NCBI GenBank assembly: GCA_030998225.1
Contig: JAPYXD010000755.1
Span: 2,232,001 to 2,296,000, forward strand
Reading direction: 5' to 3'
DNA: 64,000 nucleotides
DNA from: Diplolepis rosae
Taxonomy: Eukaryota; Arthropoda; Insecta; Hymenoptera; Diplolepididae
Part shown: positions 23,087 through 35,900 of the stretch, in pieces
How positions within the stretch are numbered: the first letter of the stretch is position 1
Layout: each line of letters starts with the position of its first letter
Program-made: the position numbers and the translations under genes
The notes under the pieces: model-generated
What the model was told of the DNA's origin: nothing
The model's input: only the letters and a program-made list of their open reading frames with translations
Databases searched by the model: none

Positions 23087-26000
23087 ACGTAGTCTAAAAA
23101 AAGACTTTTGTTTTAAATTGAAGATACTTTGTGCTCTATTAAAAAATATATAAATTTAAATTTGAGTTTTCGGAGCGAAAACAAAATTATGAAAGTTTGA
23201 CCCGGGGAAGCCGTTTCTGGACAAACTCGTCAAATTATCTCGAGAACTAAGAACGTGGCCTAAAAAAAGTCTTTGGTTTTGAATTGCAGATACATTGTGC
23301 TATATTAAAAAAAATATAAATTTAAATTTGTTTGCGGAGCGAAACCAAAATTATGAAAGTTTGACCCGGGGAAGCCATTTGTTGACAAACTCGTTAAATT
23401 ATCTCTTAAACTGAGAACGTGGTCCGAAAAAAGACTAGGGTTTTAAATTGAAGATACATTGTGCTATATTAAAAAAAATATAAATTTAAATTTGAGTTTT
23501 CGCAGCGAAACCAAAATTAGGAAAGTTTGAACCGTGGAAGCCGTTTCTGGTCAAACTCGTCAAATTATCTCGAGAACTAAGAACGTGGCCTAACGAAAGT
23601 CTTTGGTATTGAACTGCAGATACATTGTGCTATATTAAAAAAAAATAAAATTTCAATTTTCAGTTTCGGAGCGAAACCAAAATAATGAAAGTTTGACCCG
23701 GGGAAGCCATTTGTTGACAAACTCGTTAAATTATCTCTTAAACTGAGAACGTGGTCTAAAAGAAGACTTTGGTTTTGAATTGCAGATACATTGTGCTATA
23801 TTAAAAAAAATATGAATTTAAATTTGAGTTTGCGGAGCGAAACCAAAATTAGGAAAGTTTGATCCGGGGAAGCCATTTCTGGACAAACTCGTCAAATTAT
23901 CTCGAGAACTAAGAACGTGGCCTAACGAAAGTCTTTGGTTTTGAACTGCAGATACATTGTGCTATATTAAAAAAAAATTTACATTCACATTTGTGTTTCG
24001 GAGCGAAACCAAAATAATGAAAGTTTGACCCGGGGAAGCCATTTGTTGACAAACTCGTTAAATTATCTCTTAAACTGAGAACGTGGTCAGAAAAAAGACT
24101 TTGGTTTTGAATTGCAGATACATTGTGTTGTATTAAAAAATATAAATTTAAATTTGAGTTTGCGGAGCGAAACCAAAATTATGAAAGTTTGCCCTGGGAA
24201 ATCCGATTCTGGACAAACTCGTTGAATTATCTTGAGAACTAAGAAAGTGGCCAAACGAAAGACTTTGATTTTAAATTGCAGATACATTGTGCTATATTAA
24301 AAAAAATATAAATTTAAATTTGTGTTTGCGCAGCGAAACCAAAATTATGAAAGTTTGACCTGGGGAAGCCATTTGTTGACAAACTCGTTAAATTATCTCT
24401 TAAACTGAGAACGTGGTCAGAAAAAAGACTTTGGTTTTGAATTGCAGATACATTGTGCTCTATTAAAAAATATATAAATTGAAATTCGAGTTTGCCGAGC
24501 GAAACCAAAATTATAAAAGTTTGCCCTGGGAAAGCCTTTTCTCGACAAACTCGTCAAATTATCTCGAGAACTAAGAACGTGGCCTAAAAAAAGACTTTGG
24601 TTTTGAATTGCTGATACATTGTGCCATATTAAAAAAAATATAAATTGAAATTCGAGTTTGCGGAGCTGAACCAAAATTAGGAAAGTTTGTCCCGGGGAAG
24701 CCATTTGCTGATAAACTCGTTAAATTATCACTTAAACTGAGAACGTGGTCTAAAAAAAGACTTTGGTTTTAAATTGCAGATACTTTGTGCTCTATTAAAA
24801 AATATATAAATTTAAATTTGAGTTTGCGGGGCGGAAACAAAATTATGAAAGTTTGACCTGGGGAAGCCATTTCTGGACAAACTCGTCAAATTATCTCGAG
24901 AACTAAGAACGTGGTCTAAAAAAAGACTTTGGTTTTGAATTGAAGATACATTGTGCTCTATTGAAGAAAATATAAATTCAAAATCGAGTTTGCGGAGCGG
25001 AAACAAAATTAGGAAAGTTTGACCCGGGGAAGCCATTTGCTGATAAACTCGTTAAATTATCTCTTAAACTGAGAACGTAGTCTAAAAAAAGACTTTTGTT
25101 TTAAATTGAAGATACTTTGTGCTCTATTAAAAAATATATAAATTTAAATTTGAGTTTGCGGGGCGAAAACAAAATGATGAAAGTTTGTCCCGGGGAAGCC
25201 GTTTCTGGACAAAGTCGTCAAATTATCTCGAGAACTAAGAACGTGGCCTAACGAAAGACTTTGGTTTTTAACTTCAGATACATTGTGCAATATTAAAAAA
25301 AATATAAATTTAAATTTGTGTTTGCGGAGCGAAACCAAAGTTATGAAAGTTTGACCTGGGGAAGCCATTTGTTGACAAACTCGTTAAATTATCTCTTAAA
25401 CTGACAACGTGGTCTAAAAGAACACTTTGGTTTGGAATTGCAGATACATTGTGCTCTGTTAAAAAAAATATAAATTTAAATTTGAGTTTGCGGAGCGAAA
25501 CCAAAATTATGAAAGTTTGACCTGGGGAAGCCATTTGTTGACAAACTCGTTAAATTATCTCTAAAACTCAGAACGTGGTCTAAAAAAAGACTTTGGTTTT
25601 GAATTGCAGATACATTGTGCTATATTAAAAAAAATATAAAAATAAATTTGTGTTTGCGGAGCGAAACGAAAATTATGAAAGTTTGACCTGAGGAGGCCGT
25701 TTCTGGTCAAACTCGTCAAATTATCTCGAGAACTAAGAACGTGGCCTAACAAAAGTCTTTGGTTTTGAACTGCAGATACATTGTGGGATATTAAAAAAAA
25801 TATAAATTCAAATTTGAGTTTCGGAGCGAAACGAAAATAATGAAAGTTTGACCTGGGGAAGCCATTTGTTGACAAACTCGTTAAATTATCTCTTAAACTG
25901 AGAACGTGGTCAGAAAAAAGACTTTGGTTTTGAATTGCAGATACATTGTGTTGTATTAAAAAAAATATAAATTTAAATTTGAGTTTGCGGAGCGAAACCA

Positions 26001-28388
26001 AAATTATGAAAGTTTGCCCTGGGAAATCCGATTCTGGACAAACTCGTTGAATTATCTTGAGAACTAAGAAAGTGGCCAAACGAAAGACTTTGGTTTTGAA
26101 TTGCAGATACATTGTGCTATATGAAAAAAAATATAAAAATAAATTTGTGTTTGCGGAGCGAAACCAAAATTATGAAAGTTTCACCTGGGAAAGCCTTTTC
26201 TGGACAAACTCCGCAAATTATCTCGAGAACTAAGAAAGTGGCCTAATAAAAGACTTTGGTTTTGAATTGCTGATACATTGTGCTATATTAAAAAAAATAT
26301 AAATTGAAATTTAGTTTTCGGAGCGAAACCAAAATTAGGAAAGTTTGACCTGGGGAAGCCATTTGTTGACAATCTCGTTAAATTATCTCTTAAACTGAGA
26401 ACGTGGTCAGAAAAAAGACTTTGGTTTTGAATTGCAGATACATTGTGCTCTGCTAAAAAAAATATAAATTTAAATTTGAGTTTGCGGAGCGGAACCAAAA
26501 TTAGGAAAGTTTGACCCGGGGAAGCCATTTGCTGATAAACTCGTTAAATTATCTCTTAAACTGAGAACGTGGTCTAAAAAAAGACTTTGGTTTTAAATTG
26601 CAGATACTTTGTGCTCTATTAAAAAATATATAAATTTAAATTTGAGTTTGCGGGGCGGAAACAAAATTATGAAAGTTTGACCTGGGGAAGCCATTTCTGG
26701 ACAAACTCGTCAAATTATCTCGAGAACTAAGAACGTGGTCTAAAAAAAGACTTTGTTTTTTAATTGAAGATACATTGTGCTATATTAAAAAAAATATAAA
26801 TTGAAATTCGAGTTTGCGGAGCGGAAACAAAATTAGGAAAGTTTGACCCGGGGAAGCCATTTGCTGAAAAACTCGTTAAATTATCTCTTAAACTGAGAAC
26901 GTGGTCTAAAACAAGACTTTGGTTTTAAATTGAAGATACTTTGTGCTCTATTAAAAAATATATAAATTTAAATTTGAGTTTGCGGGGCGAAAACAAAATG
27001 ATGAAAGTTTGACCCGGGGAAGCCTTTTCTGGACAAACTCCGCAAATTATCTCGAGAACTAAGAAAGTGGCCAGACGAAAGACTTTGGTTTTCAATTGCA
27101 GATACATTGTGCTATATTAAAAAAAATATAAAAATAAATTTGTGTTTGCGGAGCGAAACCAAAATTATGAAAGTTTGACACGGGTAAGCCATTTGTTGAC
27201 AAACTCGTTAAATTATCTCTTAAACTGAGAACGTGGTCTAAAAAAGACTTCGTTTTTGAAATGCAGATTCATTGTGCTATATTAAAAAAAATATCAAAAT
27301 AAATTTGTGTTTGCGGAGCGAAACGAAAATTATGAAAGTTTCACCTGAGGAGGCCGTTTCTGGTCAAACTCATCAAATTATCTCGAGAACTAAGAACGTG
27401 GCCTAACAAAAGTCTTTGGTTTTGAACTGCAGATACATTGTGGGATATTAAAAAAAATATAAATTCAAATTTGAGTTTCGGAGCGAAACGAAAATAATGA
27501 AAGTTTGACCTGGGGAAGCCATTTGTTGACAAACTCGTTAAATTATCTCTTAAACTGAGAACGTGGTCAGAAAAAAAGACTTTGGTTTTGAATTGCAGAT
27601 ACATTGTGCTCTGCTAAAAAAAATATTAACTTAAATTTGAGTTTGCGGAGCGAAACCAAAATTAGGAAAGTTTGACCCGGGGAAGCCGTTTCTGGACAAA
27701 CTCGTCAAATTATCTCGAGAACTAAGAACGTGGCCTAACAAAAGTCTTTGGTTTTGAACTGCAGATACATTGTGCTATATTAAAAAAATATATATTTACA
27801 TTTGAGTTTGCGGAGCGAAACAAAAATTATGAATGTTTGACCTGGGGAAGCCATTGGTTGACAAACTCGTTTAATTATCTCTTAAACTGAGAACGTGGTC
27901 TGAAAAAAGACTTTGGTTTTGAATTGCAGATACATTGTGTTCTATTAAAAAATATAAATTTAAATTTGAGTTTGCGGAGCGAAACCAAAATTATGAAAGT
28001 TTGCCCTGGGAAATCCGATTCTGGACAAACTCGTTGAATTATCTTGAGAACTAAGAAAGTGGCCAAACGAAAGACTTTGATTTTAAATTGCAGATACATT
28101 GTGCTATATTAAAAAAAATATAAATTTAAATTTGTGTTTGCGGAGCGAAACCAAAATTATGAAAGTTTGACCTGGGGAAGCCATTTGTTGACAAACTCGT
28201 TAAATTATCTATTAAACTGAGAACGTGGTCAGAAAAAAGACTTTGGTTTTTGAATTGAAGATACATTGTGCCATATTAAAAAAATATAAATTCAAATTCG
28301 AGTTTGCGGAGCGGAACCAAAATTAGGAAAGTTTGACCCGGGGAAGCCATTTGCTGATAAACTCGTTAAATTATCACTTAAATTGAAA

Positions 28389-28516
28389 ACGTGGCCTAAA
28401 AAAAAACTTTGGTTATGAACTGCAGATACATTGTGCAATATTAGAACAAATATGAACTTAAATTCGAGTTGAAGCCATTTGTTGACAAACTCGTTAAATT
28501 ATCTCTTAAACTGAGA
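28389..28516 (+). repeat. Deleted unit (128 bp), copy 4 (second lineage)
   Basis: The junction is at 28,470/28,471. Unlike the TACG lineage, this copy has GTGCAATATTAGAACAAATA, shared only with the deleted copy at 36,734. Similar CAATATTAAAACAAATATG variants occur in full-length units near 8,300 and 60,907. The same deletion therefore sits on two sequence backgrounds, which suggests exchange between deleted and full-length units. Confidence 0.93.
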
Positions 28517-30169
28517 ACGTGGTCTAAAAAATGACTATGGTTTTGAATTGAAGATACATTGTGCCATATTAAAAAAAATATAAATTGAAATTCGAGTTTG
28601 CGGAGAGGAACCAAAATTAGGAAAGTTTGACCTGGGGAAGCCATTTGTTGACAGACTCGTTAAATTATCTCTTAAACTGAGAAATTGGTCTAAAAAAAGA
28701 CTTTGGTTTTGAATTGCAGATACATTGTGCTATATTAAAAAAAATATGAATTTAAATTTGAGTTTGCGGAGCGAAACCAAAATTATGAAAGTTTGATCCG
28801 GGGAAGCCATTTCTGGACAAACTCGTCAAATTATCTCGAGAACTAAGAACGTGGCCTAACGAAAGTCTTTGGTTTTGAACTGCAGATACATTGTGCTATA
28901 TTAAAAAAAAATATAAATTCAAATTTGAGTTTCGGAGCGAAACCAAAATAATGAAAGTTTGACCCGGGGAAGCCATTTGTTGACAAACTCGTTAAATTAT
29001 CTCTTAAACTGAGAACGTGGTCAGAAAAAAGACTTTGGTTTTGAATTGCAGATACATTGTGTTGTATTAAAAAAAATATAAATTTAAATTTGAGTTTGCG
29101 GAGCGAAACCAAAATTATGAAAGTTTGCCCTGGGAAATCCGATTCTGGACAAACTCGTTGAATTATCTTGAGAACTAAGAAAGTGGCCAAACGAAAGACT
29201 TTGGTTTTAAATTGCAGATACATTGTGCTATATTAAAAAAAATATAAATTTAAATTTGTGTTTGCCGAGCGAAACCAAAATTATGAAAGTTTGACCCGGG
29301 GAAGCCATTTGTTGACAAACTCGTTAAATTATCTCTTAAACTGAGAACGTGGTCTAAAAAAGGACTTTGGTTTTAAATTGAAGATACATTGTGCTCTATT
29401 AAAAAATATATAAATTGAAATTCGAGTTTGCCGAGCGAAACCAAAATTATAAAAGTTTGATCCGGGGAAGCCATTTCTCGACAAACTCGTCAAATTATCT
29501 CGAGAACTAAGGACGTAACCTAAAAAAAGAATTCAGTTTTGAATTGCAGCTACATTGTGCCATATTAAAAAAAATATAAATTGAAATTCGAGTTTGCGGA
29601 GCGGAACCAAAATTAGGAAAGTTTGTCCCGGGGAAGCCATTTGCTGATAAACTCGTCAAATTATCTCTTAAACTGAGAACGTAGTCTAAAAAAAGACTTT
29701 TGTTTTAAATTGAAGATACTTTGTGCTCTATTAAAAAATATATGAATTTAAATTTGAGTTTGCGGGGCGGAAACAAAATTATGAAAGTTTGACCTGGGGA
29801 AGCCATTTCTGGACAAACTCGTCAAATTATCTCGAGAACTAAGAACGTGGTCTAAAAAAAGACTTTGGTTTTGAATTGAAGATACATTGTGCTCTATTGA
29901 AGAAAATATAAATTGAAATACGAGTTTGCGGATCGGAAACAAAATTAGGAAAGTTTGACCCGGGGAAGCCATTTGCTGATAAACTCGTTAAATTATCTCT
30001 TAAACTGAGAACGTAGTCTAAAAAAAGACTTTTGTTTTAAATTGAAGATACTTTGTGCTCTATTAAAAAATATATAAATTTAAATTTGAGTTTGCGGAGC
30101 GAAACCAAAATTAGGAAAGTTTGATCCGGGGAAGCCATTTCTGGACAAACTCGTCAAATTATCTCGAGA

Positions 30170-31074
30170 ACTAAGAAAGTGGCCAAGCTAAAGACTGTGG
30201 TTTTAAATTGAAGATACATTGTGGGATATTAAAAAAAATATAAAAATAAATATGTGTTTGCGGAGCGAAACCAAAATTATGAAAGTTTGACCTGGGGAAG
30301 CCATTTGTTGACAAACTCGTTAAATTATCTCTTAAACTGAGAACGTGGTCAGAAAAAGTCTTTGGTTTTGAATTGCAGATACATTGTGCTCTGCTAAAAA
30401 AAATATAAATTTAAATTTGAGTTTGCGGAGCGAAACCAAAATTATGAAAGTTTGACCTGGGGAAGCCATTTGTTGACAAACTCGTTACATTATCTCTTAA
30501 ACTGAGAACGTGGTCTAAAAAAGACTTTGGTTTTGAATTGCAGATACATTGTGCTATATTAAAAAAAATATAAATTTAAATTTGTGTTTGCGGAGCGAAA
30601 CCAAAATTATGAAAGTTTGACCTGGGGACTCCGTTTCTGGTCAAACTCGTAAAATTATCTCGAGAACTAAGAACGTGGCCAAACAAAAGTCTTTGGTTTT
30701 GAACTGCAGATACATTGTGGGATATTAAAAAAAATATAAATTCAAATTTGAGTTTCGGAGCGAAACGAAAATAATGAAAGTTTGACCTGGGGAAGCCATT
30801 TGTTGACAAACTCGTTACATTATCTCTTAAACTGAGAACGTGGTCAGAAAAAAGACTTTGGTTTTGAATTGCAGATACATTGTGCTCTGCTAAAAAAAAT
30901 ATAAATTTAAATTTGTGTTTGCGGAGCGAAACCAAAATTATGAAAGTTTGCCCTGGGAAATCCGATTCTGGACAAACTCGTTGAATTATCTTGAGAACTA
31001 AGAAAGTGGCCAAACGAAAGACTTTGGTTTTAAATTGCAGATACATTGTGGGATATTAAAAAAAATATAAATTC
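30170..31074. repeat. Mixed units with a distant relative of 4.1 kb
   Basis: At 30,180 the string GGCCAAGCTAAAGACTGTGG, followed by AATATAAAAATAAATATGTG, matches the unit near 4,115 as far as I compared, 26 kb away. Class B derivative GGGAAATCCGATTCTGG follows near 30,955. Confidence 0.83.
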
Positions 31075-31676
31075 AAATTTGTGTTTTGCGGAGCGAAACC
31101 AAAATTATGAAAGTTTGACTTGGGGAAGCCATTTGTTGACAAACTCGTTAAATTATCTCTTAAACTGAGAACGTGGTCAGAAAAAAGACTTTGGTTTTGA
31201 ATTGCAGATACATTGTGCCATATGAAAAAAATATAAATTCAAATTCGAATTTGCGGAGCGGAAACAAAATTAGGAAAGTTTGACCCGGGGAAGCCATTTG
31301 CTGATAAAGTCGTTAAATTATGACTTAAATTGAAAACGTGGCATAAAGAAAATCTTTGGTTACGAATTGCAGATACATTGTGCTATATTAAAAAAAATAT
31401 GAATTTAAATTCGAGTTGAAGCCATTTGTTGACAAACTCGTTAAATTATCTCTTAAACTGAGAACGTGGTCTAAAAAATGACTATGGTTTTAAATTGAAG
31501 ATACATTGTGACCTATTAAAAAAAATATAAATTTAAATTTGAGCTTGCGGAGCGAAACGAAAATTATGAAAGTTTGACCTGAGGAGGCCGTTTCTGGTCA
31601 AACTCGTCAAATTATCTCGAGAACTAAGAACGTGGCCTAACAAAAGTCTTTGGTTTTGAACTGCAGATACATTGTG
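31075..31676. repeat. Recent 1,289-bp duplication, identical core, copy 1
   Basis: About 600 bases here are identical by eye to 32,364-32,965. Shared private variants: GTGTTTTGCGG, GACTTGGGGAAGCC, GATAAAGTCG, GTGGCATAAAG, AAAAAATGACTATGG, GTGACCTATT and GAGCTTGCGG. The period of 1,289 bp is seven full units plus one 128-bp deleted unit, minus one base. Identity breaks at GTGAGATATT versus GTGTGATATT. Confidence 0.93.
31336..31463 (+). repeat. Deleted unit (128 bp), copy 5
   Basis: The junction is at 31,417/31,418. It belongs to the TACG lineage and has the extra private change GTGGCATAAAG. It lies inside the 1,289-bp duplication and is identical to copy 6 at 32,625. Confidence 0.95.
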
Positions 31677-32363
31677 AGATATTAAAAAAAAATATAAATT
31701 TAAATCTAGTTTTTGGAGCGAAACCAAAATTAGGAAAGTTTGACCCGGGGAAGCCATTTGTTGACAAACTCGTTAAATTATCTCTTAAACTGAGAAATTG
31801 GCCTAAAAAAAGGCTTTGGTTTTGAATTGCAGATACATTGTGCTATATTAAAAAAAATATGAATTTAAATTTGAGTTTGCGGAGCGAAACCAAAATTATG
31901 AAAGTTTGATCCGGGGAAGCCATTTCTGGACAAACTCGTCAAATTATCTCGAGAACTAAGAACGTGGCCTAACGAAAGTCTTTGGTTTTGAACTGCAGAT
32001 ACATTGTGCTATATTAAAAAAAATATAAATTTACATTTGTGTTTCGGAGCGAAACCAAAATAATGAAAGTTTGACCCGGGGAAGCCATTTGTTGACAAAC
32101 TCGTTAAATTATCTCTTAAACTGAGAACGTGGTCAGAAAAAAGACTTTGGTTTTGAATTGCAGATACATTGTGCTCTGCTAAAAAAAATATAAATTTAAA
32201 TTTGAGTTTGCGGAGCGAAACCAAAATTATGAAAGTTTGCCCTGGGAAATCCGATTCTGGACAAACTCGTTGAATTATCTTGAGAACTAAGAAAGTGGCC
32301 AAACGAAAGACTTTGATTTTAAATTGCAGATACATTGTGCTATATTAAAAAAAATATAAATTT
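31677..32363. repeat. Satellite units between the two duplicated cores
   Basis: Ordinary units in the order A, B, A, B, ending in the CTTGAG derivative. One unit has AAATCTAGTTTTTGGAGCG (about 31,703) where the downstream counterpart has AAATTTGAGTTTCGGAGCG. The pseudo-palindrome GCCTAAAAAAAGGC lies at 31,801-31,814. Confidence 0.85.
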
Positions 32364-32965
32364 AAATTTGTGTTTTGCGGAGCGAAACCAAAATTATGAA
32401 AGTTTGACTTGGGGAAGCCATTTGTTGACAAACTCGTTAAATTATCTCTTAAACTGAGAACGTGGTCAGAAAAAAGACTTTGGTTTTGAATTGCAGATAC
32501 ATTGTGCCATATGAAAAAAATATAAATTCAAATTCGAATTTGCGGAGCGGAAACAAAATTAGGAAAGTTTGACCCGGGGAAGCCATTTGCTGATAAAGTC
32601 GTTAAATTATGACTTAAATTGAAAACGTGGCATAAAGAAAATCTTTGGTTACGAATTGCAGATACATTGTGCTATATTAAAAAAAATATGAATTTAAATT
32701 CGAGTTGAAGCCATTTGTTGACAAACTCGTTAAATTATCTCTTAAACTGAGAACGTGGTCTAAAAAATGACTATGGTTTTAAATTGAAGATACATTGTGA
32801 CCTATTAAAAAAAATATAAATTTAAATTTGAGCTTGCGGAGCGAAACGAAAATTATGAAAGTTTGACCTGAGGAGGCCGTTTCTGGTCAAACTCGTCAAA
32901 TTATCTCGAGAACTAAGAACGTGGCCTAACAAAAGTCTTTGGTTTTGAACTGCAGATACATTGTG
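32364..32965. repeat. Recent 1,289-bp duplication, identical core, copy 2
   Basis: Partner of 31,075-31,676, including deleted unit copy 6. Flanking sequence on both sides continues with the same class order but with scattered differences. The duplicated module may therefore be longer, with later conversion at its edges. Confidence 0.93.
32625..32752 (+). repeat. Deleted unit (128 bp), copy 6
   Basis: The junction is at 32,706/32,707, exactly 1,289 bp after that of copy 5. It carries the same private GTGGCATAAAG. The pair is the clearest sign that the surrounding block was duplicated as a whole. Confidence 0.95.
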
Positions 32966-35900
32966 TGATATTAAAAAAAAATATAAATTCAAATTTGAGT
33001 TTCGGAGCGAAACGAAAATTAGGAAAGTTTGACCCGGGGAAGCCATTTGTTGACAAACTCGTTAAATTATCTCTTAAACTGAGAAATTGGTCTAAAAAAA
33101 GACTTTGGTTTTGAACTGCAGATACATTGTGCTATATTAAAAAAAATATGAATTTAAATTTGAGTTTGCGGAGCGAAACCAAAATTAGGAAAGTTTGATC
33201 CGGGGAAGCCATTTCTGGACAAACTCGTCAAATTATCTCGAGAACTAAGAACGTGGCCTAACGAAAGTCTTTGGTTTTGAACTGCAGATACATTGTGGGA
33301 TATTAAAAAAAAATATAAATTCAAATTTGAGTTTCGGAGCGAAACCAAAATAATGAAAGTTTGACCCGGGGAAGCCATTTGTTGACAAACTCGTTAAATT
33401 ATGTCTTAAACTGAGAACGTGGTCTGAAAAAAGACTTTGGTTTTGAATTGCAGATACATTGTGTTCTATTAAAAAAAATATAAATTTAAATTTGAGTTTG
33501 CGGAGCGAAACCAAAATTATGAAAGTTTGCCCTGGGAAATCCGATTCTGGACAAACTCGTTGAATTATCTTGAGAACTAAGAAAGTGGCCAAACGAAAGA
33601 CTTTGGTTTTAAATTGCAGATACATTGTGCTATATTAAAAAAAATATAAATTTAAATTTGTGTTTGCGGAGCGAAACCAAAATTATGAAAGTTTGACCTG
33701 GGGAAGCCATTTGTTGACAAACTCGTTAAATTATCTCTTAAACTGAGAACGTGGTCAGAAAAAAGACTTTGGTTTTGAATTGCAGATACATTGTGCTCTA
33801 TTAAAAAAAATATAAATTCAAATTCGAGTTTCGGGAGCGGAAACAATATTAGGAAAGTTTGACCCGGGGAAGCCATTTGTTGACAAACTCGTTAAATTAT
33901 CTCTTAAACTGACAACGTGGTCTAAAAAAAGACTTTGGTTTTGAATTGCACATACATTGTGCTATATTAAAAAATATATAAATTGAAATTCGTGTTTGCG
34001 GAGCGAAACCAAAATTATAAAAGTTTGCCCTGGGAAAGCCGTTTCTGGACAAACTCGTCAAATTATCTCGAGAACTAAGGACGTAACCTAAAAAAAGAAT
34101 TCAGTTTTGAATTGCTGATACATTGTGCTATATTAAAAAAAATATAAATTCAAATTCGAGTTTGCGGAGCGGAACCAAAATTAGGAAAGTTTGACCCGGG
34201 GAAGCCATTTGCTGATAAACTCGTCAAATTATCTCTTAAACTGAGAACGTGGTCTAAAAAAAGACTTTGGTTTTGAATTGAAGATACATTGTGCTCTATT
34301 AAAAAATATATGAATTTAAATTTGAGTTTGCGGGGCGAAACCCAAAATTAGGAAAGTTTCACCTGGGAAAGCCATTTCTCGACAAACTCGTCAAATTATC
34401 TCGAGAACTAAGGACGTAACCTAAAAAAAGAATTCAGTTTTGAATTGCAGCTACATTGTGCCATATTAAAAAAAATATAAATTGAAATTCGAGTTTGCGG
34501 AGCGGAACCAAAATTAGGAAAGTTTGTCCCGGGGAAGCCATTTGCTGATAAACTCGTCAAATTATCACTTAAATTGAAAACGTGGCCTAAAAAAAGACTT
34601 TGGTTTTAAATTGCAGATACTTTGTGCTCTATTAAAAAATATATAAATTTAAATTTGAGTTTGCGGGGCGAAAACAAAATGATGAAAGTTTGACCCGGGG
34701 AAGCCGTTTCTGGACAAACTCGTCAAATTATCTCGAGAACTAAGAAAGTGGCCAAGCGAAAGACTTTGGTTTTAAATTGAAGATACATTGTGTTATATTA
34801 AAAAAAATATAAATTTAAATTTGTGTTTGCGGAGCGAAACCAAAATTATGAAAGTTTGACCTGGGGAAGCCATTTGTTGACAAACTCGTTAAATTATCTC
34901 TTAAACTGAGAACGTGGTCTAAAAAAAGACTTTGGTTTTGAACTGCAGATACATTGTGCTCTATTAAAAAAAATATGAATTTAAATTTGAGTTTGCGGAG
35001 CGAAACCAAAATTAGGAAAGTTTGATCCGGGGAAGCCATTTCTGGTCAAACTCGTCAAATTATCTCGAGAACTAAGAACGTGGCCTAACGAAAGTCTTTG
35101 GTATTGAACTGCAGATACATTGTGCTATATTATAAAAAACATAAATTCAAATTTGAGTTTCGGAGCGAAACCAAAATAATGAAAGTTTGACCCGGGGAAG
35201 CCATTTGTTGCAAACTCGTTAAATTATGTCTTAAACTGAGAACGTGGTCAGAAAAAAGACTTTGGTTTTGAATTGCAGATACATTGTGCTCTGTTAAAAA
35301 AAATATGAATTTAAATTTGAGTTTGCGGAGCGAAACCAAAATTATGAAAGTTTGACCTGGGGAAGCCATTTCTGGACAAACTCGTCAAATTATCTCGAGA
35401 ACTAAGAACGTGGCCTAACAAAAGTCTTTGGTTTTGAACTGCAGATACATTGTGCTATATTAAAAAAATATAACTTCAAATTTGAGTTTGCGGAGCGAAA
35501 CCAAAATTATGAAAGTTTGACCTGGGGAAGCCATTTGTTGACAAACTCGTTGAATTATCTCTTAAACTGAGAACGTGGTCTGAAAAAAGACTTTGGTTTT
35601 GAATTGCAGATGCATTGTGTTCTATTAAAAAAAATATAAATTTAAATTTGAGTTTGCGGAGCGAAACCAAAATTATGAAAGTTTGCCCTGGGAAATCCGA
35701 TTCTGGACAAACTCGTTGAATTATCTTGAGAACTAAGAAAGTGGCCAAACGAAAGACTTTGATTTTAAATTGCAGATACATTGTGCTATATTAAAAAAAA
35801 TATAAATTTAAATTTGTGTTTGCGGAGCGAAACCAAAATTATGAAAGTTTGACCTGGGGAAGCCATTTGTTGACAAACTCGTTACATTATCTCTTAAACT

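Larger units (their letters stand above)
21070..30170. repeat. Mixed A/B/C units; CTTGAG class B derivative appears
   Basis: This stretch carries deleted copies 3 and 4, GCGGGGCG units (for example near 24,827, 25,157, 26,651, 26,982, 29,762), and repeated use of the class B derivative with GGGAAATCCGATTCTGG and CTTGAGAACTAAG (near 22,375, 24,197, 26,010, 28,007, 29,133). Spacing of that derivative is irregular, from about 1.1 to 2.0 kb. No non-satellite sequence was found. Confidence 0.85.

Noticed and set aside
31075..32965. Treating the 1,289-bp duplication as proven biology
   Set aside because: An assembly artefact cannot be excluded from the sequence alone, so only the identity is reported as seen.
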